A stretch of 64,000 nucleotides of DNA from Marinobacterium rhizophilum (GCF_024397915.1 NZ_CP073347.1:2356001-2420000); one strand, 5' to 3'. Numbered from the stretch's first letter, positions 35,388-47,715 are shown. A program made the numbers and translations. Notes: generated from the sequence alone by a model not told the origin.

Positions 35388-37097
35388 GTGAACGCTTTTC
35401 AACCTCTCAGCGGTCTCGCCAAGCGACTGGTAAATGACGGTGTATTCTCCGCCGAGGTCGCGGTCGATGCGATTGCCCAGGCCCGGGCGGCGCAAAAGCC
35501 CTTTATCAGCCACATTATCGAACAGCGCCTGGTCAGCGCACACCGGGCCGCCTGCGCGGCCTCCGACGAGTTCGGCCTGCCGCTGCTGGATCTTGATGTC
35601 ATCGCCCGCGAGGCCCTTCCCCAGGGCCTGGTGTCGGAAGCCCTGATCAGCAAGCACCATGCGTTGCCGCTGATGAAGCGCGAGAACCGGCTCTTTATTG
35701 CCATCGCCGATCCCACCAATATCCAGGCACTGGATGAGATAAAATTTCATACGGGCACCACCACCGAAGGGGTTATTGTCGAGGAAGACAAGCTGCGTCG
35801 GCTGATTGATGCCTTCCTGGATAACCAGCACAGCGCCCTGGACGATCTGGCGGACACCGACCTCGATCACCTGGATGTCGGTGACGGCCACGAAGCCGAT
35901 GCCGCCGAAACCGCCGAAGAAGCGGCCAATGACGCCCCCATCGTGCGCTTCGTCAACAAGATTCTGCTGGATGCCATCAAGAACGGTGCCTCGGACATCC
36001 ACTTCGAGCCCTACGAGAAGAACTACCGTATCCGCAGCCGTATCGACGGTATCCTGCAGGAAGTCGCCAAGCCCCCGGCCAACCTGGCACCCCGGCTGGC
36101 GGCGCGCCTGAAAGTCATGTCCCGCATGGATATTTCCGAGCGGCGCATGCCCCAGGATGGCCGCATCAAGATGAAAATATCGGCCAAGCGGGCCATCGAC
36201 TTTCGTGTCAACACCCTGCCAACGCTCTGGGGCGAGAAGATCGTACTGCGTATTCTCGACCCGGCCAGCGCCAAGATGGGCGTCGATGCGCTGGGGTTTG
36301 AAACCGATCAGAAAGAACTGTTCCTTGCCACCCTCGCAAAACCCCAGGGCATGATCCTGGTCACAGGCCCCACCGGCAGCGGCAAGACGGTCACCCTCTA
36401 TACCGGTCTCAATATTCTCAACGACGAAGAACGCAATATCTCCACCGCCGAGGATCCGGTGGAAATCAACATGGAAGGCATCAACCAGGTACATGTCAAC
36501 ACCAAGGTCGGCCTGACCTTCGCCGAAGCCCTGCGTGCATTCCTGCGCCAGGACCCGGACGTGGTGATGGTCGGCGAGATTCGCGACCTGGAAACCGCCG
36601 AGATCGGCATCAAGGCCGCCCAGACCGGCCATATGGTGCTGTCCACGCTGCACACCAACAGCTCGCCCGAAACCCTCACGCGCCTGCGCAACATGGGGGT
36701 GCCTGCCTTCAATATCGCCACCTCGGTAACGCTGATCATTGCCCAGCGCCTGGCACGGCGGCTGTGTGAATCCTGCAAGCGCCCGGCGGACATCCCGGAG
36801 GCGGCACTGCTGGAAGAGGGCTTTACCCCCAAGCAACTGGAGACGACTACACTGTTTGAAGCCAACCCCGAGGGCTGCTCGAAATGCAACCGGGGCTACA
36901 AGGGCCGTGTCGGGATTTACGAAATGCTGCCGATGAGTTCCGAGGTTGCCAACGTCATCATGAACAACGGCAATTCTCTCGACATTCTTCGCGTGGCCCA
37001 GGCCGACGGTTTTCGCACCTTGCGGCTGTCCGGCCTGATCAAGGTCGGCAAGGGTCTTACCAGCCTGGAAGAAATGAACCGGGTTATCGTTACCTGA
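35388..37097 (+). CDS. pilB: Type IV pilus assembly ATPase
   Basis: 569 residues starting with GTG at 35388 after AGGGAG. An N-terminal MshEN-type domain (about 1-150) is followed by the secretion ATPase core: Walker A GPTGSGKT near 327, Asp box in AEDPVEINMEGINQV, Walker B VVMVGEIRDLETAEI, His box TLHTNSSPETL. Zinc cysteines are in CESCKRP and CSKCNRGYKGR. A long acidic linker (about 155-175) separates the domains. It powers pilus extension. First gene of pilB-pilC-pilD-coaE-yacG. Confidence 0.96.
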   Translation: MNAFQPLSGLAKRLVNDGVFSAEVAVDAIAQARAAQKPFISHIIEQRLVSAHRAACAASDEFGLPLLDLDVIAREALPQGLVSEALISKHHALPLMKRENRLFIAIADPTNIQALDEIKFHTGTTTEGVIVEEDKLRRLIDAFLDNQHSALDDLADTDLDHLDVGDGHEADAAETAEEAANDAPIVRFVNKILLDAIKNGASDIHFEPYEKNYRIRSRIDGILQEVAKPPANLAPRLAARLKVMSRMDISERRMPQDGRIKMKISAKRAIDFRVNTLPTLWGEKIVLRILDPASAKMGVDALGFETDQKELFLATLAKPQGMILVTGPTGSGKTVTLYTGLNILNDEERNISTAEDPVEINMEGINQVHVNTKVGLTFAEALRAFLRQDPDVVMVGEIRDLETAEIGIKAAQTGHMVLSTLHTNSSPETLTRLRNMGVPAFNIATSVTLIIAQRLARRLCESCKRPADIPEAALLEEGFTPKQLETTTLFEANPEGCSKCNRGYKGRVGIYEMLPMSSEVANVIMNNGNSLDILRVAQADGFRTLRLSGLIKVGKGLTSLEEMNRVIVT

Positions 37098-37121
37098 GCG
37101 TAAGTTATCACAGGGATCACT

Positions 37122-38345
37122 ATGGCCACGAAAGAAGTCAAACTGCAGACCTTCATCTGGCAGGGGCGTGACAAGAGCGGCAACGTCACCAAGGGCAAGC
37201 TCGATGCCGCCAACGTCGCCACGGCCAAGGCGCAGCTGCGCCGCCAGGGCATCACGCCGAAAAAGGTCGCCAAGGAAAGCATCTCCCTGTTCAGCAACCG
37301 CGGCAAAGCCATCAAGCCGCTGGATATCGCGTTCTTTACCCGCCAGATGGCCACCATGCTGAAATCCGGCGTGCCGCTGCTGCAGGCACTCGAAATCGTC
37401 GCCGGCGGCTCGGAGAAAGACAAGCTCAAGAAAATGCTGTACGACATTCGTAACGATGTCAGCGGCGGTTCGGATTTCTCCACCGCCCTGTCCCGGTTCC
37501 CGATCTTCTTTGATGACCTCTATTGCAACCTCGTCAAGGCCGGGGAGCAGTCCGGTGCACTGGATGCCATGCTCGATCGCATCGCCACCTACAAGGAAAA
37601 GATCGAAGCCCTGAAAGCCAAGATCCGCAAAGCCATGACCTACCCGGCCGCGGTCGTGGTGGTCGGGATCATCGTTACCGCCATACTGCTGGTCAAGGTC
37701 GTGCCGGTATTCGAAGATCTGTTCGTAAGCTTTGGTGCCGACCTGCCCGCCTTTACCCGTTTCGTGGTCACCCTGTCGGAGGCGGCGCAGAAATGGTGGT
37801 TCGTGGTTCTGCTGGCAATCACGCTCTTTGGCTACCTGTTTCAAAGTACCCATCGCAAGTCCCAGAAGTTTCGTGATTTCGTCGACCGTTCGGTACTGAA
37901 AATTCCGGTACTGGGGAAAATACTCCACAAGGCCGCCATTGCGCGCTTTGCCCGTACCCTGGCCACCACCTTTGCCGCCGGCGTGCCGCTGGTCGAGGCG
38001 CTGGACTCCGCGGCCGGCGCCGTGGGCAACGTGGTGTATCGCAACGCCATCATCCAGATTCGTAACGGCGTCTCCACCGGCCAGTCCCTGAAAAATGCGA
38101 TAGAGATGACCGGCATCTTCCCCAACATGACCATCCAGATGATCGGCATCGGCGAAGAGGCCGGCTCACTGGAAATGATGCTCGACAAGGTCGCCGCCTT
38201 CTACGAACAAGAAGTCGATAACGCGGTAGACTCGCTTTCCAGTTTGATGGAGCCCATGATCATGGTGGTACTGGGCACCCTGGTGGGCGGCCTGGTTATC
38301 GCCATGTACCTTCCCATATTCCAGCTGGGTAACGTTGTCGGTTAA
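37122..38345 (+). CDS. pilC: Type IV pilus inner-membrane platform protein
   Basis: 407 residues with two T2SSF domains (about 75-195 and 275-400), each ending in a membrane helix pair, plus a central helix near 220. Motifs: RQMATMLKSGVPLLQALEIV and RFARTLATTFAAGVPLVEAL, the repeated domain starts, and NMTIQMIGIGEEAGSLEMML near 345. It anchors PilB to the pilus base. It starts 24 bases after the pilB stop. Confidence 0.95.
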   Translation: MATKEVKLQTFIWQGRDKSGNVTKGKLDAANVATAKAQLRRQGITPKKVAKESISLFSNRGKAIKPLDIAFFTRQMATMLKSGVPLLQALEIVAGGSEKDKLKKMLYDIRNDVSGGSDFSTALSRFPIFFDDLYCNLVKAGEQSGALDAMLDRIATYKEKIEALKAKIRKAMTYPAAVVVVGIIVTAILLVKVVPVFEDLFVSFGADLPAFTRFVVTLSEAAQKWWFVVLLAITLFGYLFQSTHRKSQKFRDFVDRSVLKIPVLGKILHKAAIARFARTLATTFAAGVPLVEALDSAAGAVGNVVYRNAIIQIRNGVSTGQSLKNAIEMTGIFPNMTIQMIGIGEEAGSLEMMLDKVAAFYEQEVDNAVDSLSSLMEPMIMVVLGTLVGGLVIAMYLPIFQLGNVVG

Positions 38346-38441
38346 AACTAAGCCAGCGTGGCGATACTTTGGCTGTGAACCCCAAATTTACCCCGGAACC
38401 TGTCGTTAGTGCAGGACTCCGGGGCCGATCAGAATCCTTTT

Positions 38442-39323
38442 ATGCATATCGAGCTGCTGGATACACCTAACTTCGAGGGACTTGCCCTTGTCGAAACCAC
38501 ACTGGCGTTTGTTCTCTCACTGCTTGTTGGCAGCTTCCTGAATGTCGTTATCCATCGCCTTCCCCTGATGATGGAGCGGGAGTGGCAGGCCATGGCGGCC
38601 GGAGCCGACGAAAACCCGCACAACACTGACGACGGCACCTTCAACCTGGCAACACCCGCATCCCGCTGCCCCCATTGCCAGCACCGAATCCGCTGGTACG
38701 AGAATATCCCGCTGGTCAGCTACATGGCACTGCTGGGCAAATGCTCGGCCTGCTCTGCGCCGATATCGGTACGCTACCCGGTGGTCGAACTTTTCACCGC
38801 CCTGATCAGCAGCTATATCATCTGGCACTTCGGCGCCAACCCGGTGGGGTTCAGCCTGGTGGCGTTCAGCTGGGCCCTGATCGCCCTGACCTTCATCGAT
38901 ATCGATCACCAGCTGTTGCCGGACCGCATTACCTTGCCCCTGATCTGGCTGGGGCTGATTCTTAACAGCTTCACGCTCTTTACGACCCTCGAGTCAGCCC
39001 TCTGGGGCGCCGTGATCGGTTACCTGGCGCTCTGGTCCATTTACTGGCTGTTCAAGCTGATGACCGGCAAGGAAGGCATGGGCTATGGCGACTTCAAGTT
39101 GCTGGCAGCCCTGGGCGCCTGGTGTGGCATCGAACAGCTGCCACTGATCATCCTGGTGTCCTCGGTGGTGGGCATACTGCTGGCCATGACACTGATGCTG
39201 CTGCGCAAGCACCAGATCGCCAATCCGCTGCCCTTTGGCCCTTACCTCGCCATCGCCGGCTGGATCGCCATTATCTGGGGTCGCCCGATCACCGAAGCCT
39301 ACCTGCAACTGTTCAGGTTCTAG
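38442..39323 (+). CDS. pilD: Prepilin peptidase / N-methyltransferase
   Basis: 293 residues from ATG 38442; the frame opens earlier at 38409. The cytoplasmic zinc domain has CPHCQ and CSACS pairs (residues about 76-107). Aspartate protease motifs: FIDIDHQLLPD near 155 and GYGDFKLLAALGA near 215, the GxGD site. About eight membrane helices. It cleaves the pilin leader after Gly and methylates the new N-terminal Phe. Expected targets: PilA and minor pilins. Confidence 0.95.
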   Translation: MHIELLDTPNFEGLALVETTLAFVLSLLVGSFLNVVIHRLPLMMEREWQAMAAGADENPHNTDDGTFNLATPASRCPHCQHRIRWYENIPLVSYMALLGKCSACSAPISVRYPVVELFTALISSYIIWHFGANPVGFSLVAFSWALIALTFIDIDHQLLPDRITLPLIWLGLILNSFTLFTTLESALWGAVIGYLALWSIYWLFKLMTGKEGMGYGDFKLLAALGAWCGIEQLPLIILVSSVVGILLAMTLMLLRKHQIANPLPFGPYLAIAGWIAIIWGRPITEAYLQLFRF

Positions 39324-39361
39324 CCCATACAGTTCGCGCAACTCCGCAGGAAACATAACTC

Positions 39362-39970
39362 ATGTTAGTAGCAGGACTGACCGGCGGTATTGGCAGCGGC
39401 AAAAGCGCTGTCGCCCGGCTGATACAGGAACAGGGCATCACCGTTATCGATGCCGACGAGGTGGCACGGGAGGTTGTCGCCCCGGGCGAAGCGGCACTGG
39501 CGCAGATAGCAGCGCATTTTGGTGCCGAGGTATTGCATGCCGACGGCACCCTGGACCGCGCCCGCCTGCGCCAAATCATCTTCGCCCAAACGGATGCCCG
39601 CCTCTGGCTCGAAACCCTGCTGCACCCGCTGATTCGGGAACGAATCCAGTCGTCGCTGCAGGCCGCTACGTCCGCCTACGCCCTGCTGGTATCGCCGCTG
39701 CTGCTGGAGACAGACCAGCATCGCCTGGTGGATCACGTTGTCGTGGTGGATGTTCCCGAGCAGACTCAGCTTGAGCGCACCACCGCACGCGACCGGAACA
39801 GTACGGACCAGGTGAAGCGCATCATGGCAGCGCAGCTCGATCGCGGCGCCAGACTTGCCAGAGCCGACAGCATCATCGACAATTCAGGCGACCTTCAATC
39901 CCTGCGCGCCAAGACACTGCAGCTCCATCAGACATTGCTGCAGCTGGCGCAAGACCCGAGAGATACATGA
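39362..39970 (+). CDS. coaE: Dephospho-CoA kinase
   Basis: 202 residues. P-loop GGIGSGKSA near 8-16, then IDADEVAREVV and the LVSPLLLET segment and RIMAAQLDRGARLARADSIIDNSGD, the CoaE lid and adenine regions. It phosphorylates dephospho-CoA to CoA, the last step of CoA synthesis. It overlaps yacG by four bases (ATGA). Confidence 0.96.
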   Translation: MLVAGLTGGIGSGKSAVARLIQEQGITVIDADEVAREVVAPGEAALAQIAAHFGAEVLHADGTLDRARLRQIIFAQTDARLWLETLLHPLIRERIQSSLQAATSAYALLVSPLLLETDQHRLVDHVVVVDVPEQTQLERTTARDRNSTDQVKRIMAAQLDRGARLARADSIIDNSGDLQSLRAKTLQLHQTLLQLAQDPRDT

Positions 39971-40188
39971 CCAGCAAGACAAAGACCATCAAGTGCCCAC
40001 AGTGCGGCAAGCCCAGCATCTGGAGCCCCGAGAACAAGTTCCGTCCGTTTTGCAGCGAGCGCTGCAAGCTGATTGATCTTGGCACCTGGGCCAATGAGGA
40101 ATATCGCATTCCCACGACCCCTTCCGAAGATGACTACAGCACCGGCATGGATGACGATGAGCGTCCGCATACCCCGACACGTCATTAA
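39967..40188 (+). CDS. yacG: DNA gyrase inhibitor, zinc-finger protein
   Basis: 73 residues with the YacG zinc finger: CPQCGKPSIW and FCSERCKLIDLGTWANEEYRI (C-x2-C and C-x3-C). The acidic C-terminal tail is usual. YacG binds the GyrB subunit and blocks DNA binding in E. coli. It is the last gene of the pilBCD-coaE unit. Confidence 0.95.
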   Translation: MTSKTKTIKCPQCGKPSIWSPENKFRPFCSERCKLIDLGTWANEEYRIPTTPSEDDYSTGMDDDERPHTPTRH

Positions 40189-40211
40189 AACGGCAGCAAC
40201 TCGGGCCGGCG

Positions 40212-41159
40212 TCAGTCCCACCAGGCGCTGATAGCCGCCACGCCCTGCCCCCCCTGGGCCCAGGCGGTTTCCAGGTCAGCCTCAGCCATACCCCCGAGCG
40301 CGTAAACCGGCAGCGTGGCCTGCGCACAGAGCCGTGCAAAGCCCGGCCAGCCCAACAGCTCGGCTTCAGGATGCGAAGGGGTAGGCGCCACCGGTGACAG
40401 GGTGACGAAATCCAGCCCCAGTTTGGCGGCACGGGACAGCTCTGCTTCATCGTGACAGGAGGCGCTGAGCCACTCGCCCTTAAAAGCATCGCGCCCGCTG
40501 AGCTGCGCCAGGCGGTGGCGGTTCAGATGCAGCGCCCGTGCTTCAAGCCGGTTCGCCAGCGCCAGATCGCAGTTGACGGCCAGGGTCGCACCGGCGGCGT
40601 CACACAGCCCCAGCAGCTGCCGGTACAGCTCACAAAAATCGGCATCCGCCAGCTCCGGCGCGCGCAACATGACCCAGCGCAGCCCCATTGCCAGCGCGCG
40701 CTCGGTGCGGGCCACATACTCAGCCGGGGCTTGCGCTGTGCCTGTAATCAGCAATCGCGCAGGCAACCTGGCCGCAGCCAGGATGGGACGGTTCGCGGCC
40801 GGGAAGCGGTAATCGGACAACTCTGCGGTATGGACCCAGCGCACCGGCTGACCTTCGCGGCCGTGGGCTTGACCGTCGAAGGCGTCCACCACAAAGACAT
40901 CCAGCAACACCGACTTGTCCGCATAATGATGCGGTATCTGGATCAGCGGACGTGCCCGGCGCACCTCGATGCCCAGTTCTTCGTGCAGCTCGCGAGCCAG
41001 GGCATCAGCAGCGGACTCACCGGCTTCCACCTTGCCCCCGGGAAACTCCCAGAGCCCGCCCTGGTGCTTGTCATCGGGCCGCCGGGCCAGCAGGATACGC
41101 TGGTCCCTGTCCAGAATCACGGCCGCAGCCACGTGAATCAGGCGTCGTGTGGTAGTCAT
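40212..41159 (-). CDS. Fused Nudix (MutT-like) hydrolase and ThiE/TenI-like domain
   Basis: 315 residues. The N-terminal Nudix domain (about 1-130) carries GGKVEAGESAADAL ... RELHEELGI, complete for the GX5EX7REUXEEXGU box. The C-terminal half (about 140-315) is a TIM barrel of the thiamine phosphate synthase/TenI type: LLITGTAQ, GLRWVMLRAPEL, VNCDLALANRLEARALHLNRHRL, ASCHDEAELSRAAKLGLDFVTLSPV and YALGGMAEADLETAWAQGGQGVAAISAWW. The first part probably cleans 8-oxo-dGTP; the second lacks clear evidence of ThiE activity and its substrate is unknown. The fusion is known in Pseudomonas. It is at the 3' end of the secA-argJ stretch. Confidence 0.9.
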   Translation of the reverse strand: MTTTRRLIHVAAAVILDRDQRILLARRPDDKHQGGLWEFPGGKVEAGESAADALARELHEELGIEVRRARPLIQIPHHYADKSVLLDVFVVDAFDGQAHGREGQPVRWVHTAELSDYRFPAANRPILAAARLPARLLITGTAQAPAEYVARTERALAMGLRWVMLRAPELADADFCELYRQLLGLCDAAGATLAVNCDLALANRLEARALHLNRHRLAQLSGRDAFKGEWLSASCHDEAELSRAAKLGLDFVTLSPVAPTPSHPEAELLGWPGFARLCAQATLPVYALGGMAEADLETAWAQGGQGVAAISAWWD

Positions 41160-41227
41160 GGGGGAAGTGCCTTGAGATACGGGCGCACCGTGCGACCCGC
41201 AACGGGCCCACGGCGCTTGCCTGTCAG

Positions 41228-42448
41228 TTAGCTGCGGTAATCCGCGTTAATGCGCACGTACTCTTCGGAGAAGTCCGTGGTCCAGACGGTTTCGCTGGCA
41301 TCACCGCGGGCCAGTACCACGCGGATCAGGATCTCTTCCTGCTGCATGACACCCTGGCCCGCAGCCTCGGTATAACCTGGCGAGCGGCCACCGTTTTCGA
41401 CAATGCAGACATCATCCAGATACAGTTTCAGCGCCTCCAGGTCGAGCCCCTCGATACCCGCACGGCCAACTGCCGCGAGGATGCGGCCCCAGTTCGGATC
41501 GCTGGCAAAGAGCGCCGTTTTGACCAGCGGCGAGTGGGCGATGGTATAGGCGGTCTGCAACGCTTCGGCGGACGTACGCGCGCCCTCCACCTGGACGGTG
41601 ACAAACTTGGTCGCGCCTTCGCCATCGCGTACGATGGCGTGGGACAGTTCCAGCAGTACCGACTCCACCGCCGCCGTGAACTGCGCCAGCAGATCCGCAT
41701 CCTGCTCATCGACCACAACACCGCTCTGGCCGGTCGCGACCAGCATGCAGCTGTCGTTGGTCGAGGTATCGCCATCAATGGTGATGCGGTTGAACGACTT
41801 GTCCGCGGCCACGCCCAGAATGCGCTGCAGCAGCGGTGCGGCCACTGCGGCATCGGTACCGATATAGGCCAGCATGGTCGCCATGTTCGGCATGATCATG
41901 CCGGCACCCTTGGAAATACCCGTCAGGGTCACGGTTTTGCCAGCGTACTCGAACTGACTGGACGCCGCCTTGGGACGGGTATCGGTCGTCATGATGCCAC
42001 TGGCGGCCTCTTCCCAGGCGTTTTCATCCAGTGCCGCCAGTGCCGCCGGCAGGGCCTGCACGATCTTGTCGACCGGCAGCTTCTCACCGATAACACCGGT
42101 GGAAAACGGCAGTACGCGCTCGATCGGTTGCTCCACCAGCTGTGCCAGCGCCTCGCAACAGCGGGTTGCATCCTGCATGCCCTCGGCACCGGTGCCGGCA
42201 TTGGCGTTGCCGGTGTTGGTCAGCAGGTATCGCGGCGCGGACGCCAGGTGACGCTTGGCAATCTGCACGGGCGCTGCGCAAAACGCGTTGAGGGTAAAGA
42301 CGCCAGCAACGGTGGCGCCCTCGCACAGCTCCATCACGACCAGGTCCCTGCGGCCTGGTTTCTTGATGCCCGCCGAAGCGATGCCAATACGCATGCCCTT
42401 GACAGGGTGCAGCGTGGGTAAGGTTCCGGGACCTACAGCCATAACCAT
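41228..42448 (-). CDS. argJ: Bifunctional ornithine acetyltransferase/N-acetylglutamate synthase
   Basis: 406 residues, with two in-frame starts (42448, 42442); the GAGG is best spaced for 42448. The self-cleavage site is the Thr of KGAGMIMPNMATMLAY near residue 192, splitting the precursor into alpha and beta chains. The Thr nucleophile is therefore intact. It moves acetyl from N-acetylornithine to glutamate in the cyclic arginine pathway; bifunctionality is inferred from the family. Downstream of secA, as in Pseudomonas. Confidence 0.95.
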   Translation of the reverse strand: MVMAVGPGTLPTLHPVKGMRIGIASAGIKKPGRRDLVVMELCEGATVAGVFTLNAFCAAPVQIAKRHLASAPRYLLTNTGNANAGTGAEGMQDATRCCEALAQLVEQPIERVLPFSTGVIGEKLPVDKIVQALPAALAALDENAWEEAASGIMTTDTRPKAASSQFEYAGKTVTLTGISKGAGMIMPNMATMLAYIGTDAAVAAPLLQRILGVAADKSFNRITIDGDTSTNDSCMLVATGQSGVVVDEQDADLLAQFTAAVESVLLELSHAIVRDGEGATKFVTVQVEGARTSAEALQTAYTIAHSPLVKTALFASDPNWGRILAAVGRAGIEGLDLEALKLYLDDVCIVENGGRSPGYTEAAGQGVMQQEEILIRVVLARGDASETVWTTDFSEEYVRINADYRS

Positions 42449-42527
42449 TTAATCCTCAAAAGATACCGGTCAGGCGCAACTCCGGGGCTCAAAGCCCGGC
42501 GCAGTGCGCCTGCACCTGTGCGAATGC

Positions 42528-45287
<2,760 letters not shown>

Positions 45288-45433
45288 AATCCGAATTTCA
45301 ACCAGTTGAATACAAAGACTTTTACGCGCGTGCCACGAAAAACAACTCGACATTCTACCCATATTGGGGCGCCGAGTAGAATTTTAAACGTAATTATTTT
45401 GCGACAGCCCGCAATCCGTCTCGCCCAAACGCA

Positions 45434-45461
45434 GTCAGGCCGGGCAAAAGCCCGGCCTGAC
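45434..45461 (-). terminator. Very strong hairpin between lpxC and secA
   Basis: GTCAGGCCGGGC-AAAA-GCCCGGCCTGAC, a perfect 12-bp stem, 31 bases beyond the lpxC stop and about 150 before secA. No T-run follows on the minus strand (CTGCGTTTGG), so it may be a pause site, RNA stabiliser or weak terminator. It sits where enterics have secM. Confidence 0.55.
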
Positions 45462-45491
45462 TGTGTGCAAACGGCAAAAGAGGCGTGGAAA

Positions 45492-46406
45492 TCAAACGGC
45501 CCGGGCCGCCTTGGCGTAGGCGATCGGCGCCTGGACACTATCATCCTCGAAGGTGACGATCTCCCAGGCATCCGGGGTTTCCAGCAGCTTGCGCACCAGC
45601 ATGTTGTTCAGGTAATGCCCCGACTTGTGCCCGACAAACTCACCGATCAGGCTCTTGCCCGCCAGGTAGAGATCGCCCACCGCGTCCAGAATCTTGTGCT
45701 TGACGAATTCGTCGTCGTAGCGCAGGCCTTCGGTGTTCAGAATACGGTGTTCATCGACCACGATGGCATTGTCAAAACTGCCGCCCAGCGCCAGGTTCTT
45801 CGAGCGCAGGTACTCGATATCACGCATGAAACCGAAGGTCCGGGCCCGGCTCACTTCACGCACGAAGCTGGTGCTGGAGAAATCCAGGCAGGCTTCCATA
45901 TTGCGATCACTGAACGCCGGATGATCGAACTCGATGGTAAAGCCCACCTTGAAGCCGTCAAACGGCCTGAAGGTCGCCACCTTGTCGTCGGCGCTAAAAC
46001 TGACCTCGCGCGTGATGCGGATAAACTGCTTGGGCGCATCCTGTTCCAGGATACCGGCGGACTGGATCAGGAACACAAAGGGCGCGGCGCTGCCATCCAT
46101 GATCGGCACTTCTTCGGCACTCAGCTCCACCCAGGCGTTGTCGATACCCAGGCCCGCCAGGGCCGACATCAGATGTTCCACCGTCGCCACCCGGGCACCG
46201 TTTTGCGACAGGTTGCTCGACAGCGTGGTATCCACCACCAGGTCCGCCCGGGCCTGAATTTCCACCGCAGGCTCCAGGTCGACGCGGCGAAAGCGAATAC
46301 CGGAGTCGGCCGGCGCAGGCCTGAGCGTCAGGTACACCTTTTCCCCGGTGTGCAGCCCGATCCCCGTCGCCTTGATGCTGTTCTTCAAAGTACGCTGTCT
46401 GATCAT
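45492..46406 (-). CDS. lpxC: UDP-3-O-acyl-N-acetylglucosamine deacetylase
   Basis: 304 residues from ATG 46406 (MIRQRTLKNSIKATGIGLH); the upstream frame is non-coding. Zinc and active-site residues: TVEHLMSALAGLGIDN (His78-type), KHKILDAVGDLYLAG (His and Asp near 238-242), and the C-terminal GHKSGHYLNNMLV His. It does the committed step of lipid A synthesis. It follows ftsZ, as in other gammaproteobacteria. Confidence 0.97.
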   Translation of the reverse strand: MIRQRTLKNSIKATGIGLHTGEKVYLTLRPAPADSGIRFRRVDLEPAVEIQARADLVVDTTLSSNLSQNGARVATVEHLMSALAGLGIDNAWVELSAEEVPIMDGSAAPFVFLIQSAGILEQDAPKQFIRITREVSFSADDKVATFRPFDGFKVGFTIEFDHPAFSDRNMEACLDFSSTSFVREVSRARTFGFMRDIEYLRSKNLALGGSFDNAIVVDEHRILNTEGLRYDDEFVKHKILDAVGDLYLAGKSLIGEFVGHKSGHYLNNMLVRKLLETPDAWEIVTFEDDSVQAPIAYAKAARAV

Positions 46407-46479
46407 GCCGTTAACCACACCCGGTGCCGCCCGTTTAGGCGGCGAATAGTAACAAAGGCGCGCAGAGCGGCGCAAACCG

Positions 46480-46502
46480 GGCCGGGCCTCAGGCGCCCGG
46501 CC
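46480..46502 (-). terminator. GC-rich hairpin after ftsZ
   Basis: GGCCGGGC and GCCCGGCC arms with a 7-base loop, 14 bases after the ftsZ stop, followed on the minus strand by CGGTTTGC. A weak terminator or mRNA 3' end protector. Confidence 0.4.
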
Positions 46503-46515
46503 GGAACAGCCCGCA

Positions 46516-47715
46516 TCAGTCCGCCTGACGGCGCAGGAAGGTCGGGATATCCAGTGCGCCATATTCGCCCTGGGGGTTATTCCCACCCTGGCGCAGGGAC
46601 GCCCGCGGCGACTCCGCATCCGCCGGTGCAACCGGCTCATCCAGCATGGCTTCCTGGCGCTTGCGACGCAGAACGGTCGGCAACTCGATCTCCTGCATGT
46701 TCAGGCCGCCATCGGGCTTGTAGTTGCTGTTGCTGCTGACAACGCGGATTTCTTCCGGGCGCTTGTCCAGTCCGGTCGCAACCACGGTCACCTTGAGATC
46801 ATCGGTCATCTCCGGGTCGATAACGGTGCCCACCACGATAGTGGCGTTATCGGAGGCGTACTCCTCGACGATATTGCCCACTTCGGTAAACTCGCCCAGG
46901 CTCAGGTCCAGACCGGCGGTGATGTTGACCAGAATGCCGCTGGCACCCTTGAGATCCACATCTTCCAGCAGCGGGCTCTTGATGGCCGCTTCCGCCGCCA
47001 GCGTTGCACGGTCTTCACCGCGGGCAATACCGGTGCCCATCATCGCCATGCCCATTTCGGACATCACGGTACGCACGTCCGCGAAGTCGACGTTGATCAT
47101 GCCCGGGCGGGTGATCAGATCGGCAATACCCTGCACGGCGCCCTTGAGCACATCGTTTGCCGTGTTGAAGGCATTCAGCAGGCTGCAGTTGCGACCCAGC
47201 ACCTGCATCAGCTTTTCGTTGGGAATGATAATCAGGGAGTCAACGCACTCGCGCAGTTCACGAATGCCCTCTTCCGCAATTTTCATGCGTTTGCGACCTT
47301 CGAACGGGAATGGCTTGGTCACCACCGCCACCGTCAGGATCCCCAGCTCGCGCGCCACTTCCGCCACGATCGGTGCCGCCCCGGTGCCGGTGCCACCGCC
47401 CATGCCGGCGGTGATGAACACCATATCGGCACCACGGATCATCTCGCAAATGCGCTCGCGGTCTTCGATCGCCGCCTGGCGACCCACGTCCGGGTTCGCC
47501 CCGGCGCCCAGGCCCTTGGTGAGTTCATTGCCAATCTGCAGCACAGAACGCGAAGCGGAGTTGCTCAGCGCCTGGGCATCGGTATTGGCACAGATAAATT
47601 CAACGCCATCAACGTCACTGCTCAGCATGTGGTGCACAGCATTGCCGCCGCCACCGCCCACGCCGACGACCTTGATTATTGCGCTTTGTGGTACGTTATC
47701 AAGTAATTCAAACAT
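46516..47715 (-). CDS. ftsZ: Cell division GTPase FtsZ
   Basis: 399 residues from ATG 47715 (MFELLDNVPQSAIIKVVGVGG). The tubulin signature GGGTGTGAAP is near 107, GTPase T7 loop NVDFADVRTVM near 208, and the C-terminal tail LDIPTFLRRQAD is the peptide that binds FtsA and ZipA. It forms the Z-ring at mid-cell. Downstream of ftsA with a 92-base gap, which may hold a promoter. Confidence 0.98.
   Translation of the reverse strand: MFELLDNVPQSAIIKVVGVGGGGGNAVHHMLSSDVDGVEFICANTDAQALSNSASRSVLQIGNELTKGLGAGANPDVGRQAAIEDRERICEMIRGADMVFITAGMGGGTGTGAAPIVAEVARELGILTVAVVTKPFPFEGRKRMKIAEEGIRELRECVDSLIIIPNEKLMQVLGRNCSLLNAFNTANDVLKGAVQGIADLITRPGMINVDFADVRTVMSEMGMAMMGTGIARGEDRATLAAEAAIKSPLLEDVDLKGASGILVNITAGLDLSLGEFTEVGNIVEEYASDNATIVVGTVIDPEMTDDLKVTVVATGLDKRPEEIRVVSSNSNYKPDGGLNMQEIELPTVLRRKRQEAMLDEPVAPADAESPRASLRQGGNNPQGEYGALDIPTFLRRQAD

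Noticed and set aside
45288..45433. secM-like secretion monitor between lpxC and secA
   Set aside because: No frame with a signal peptide and an arrest-type C-terminus (FxxxxWIxxxxGIRAGP) was found.
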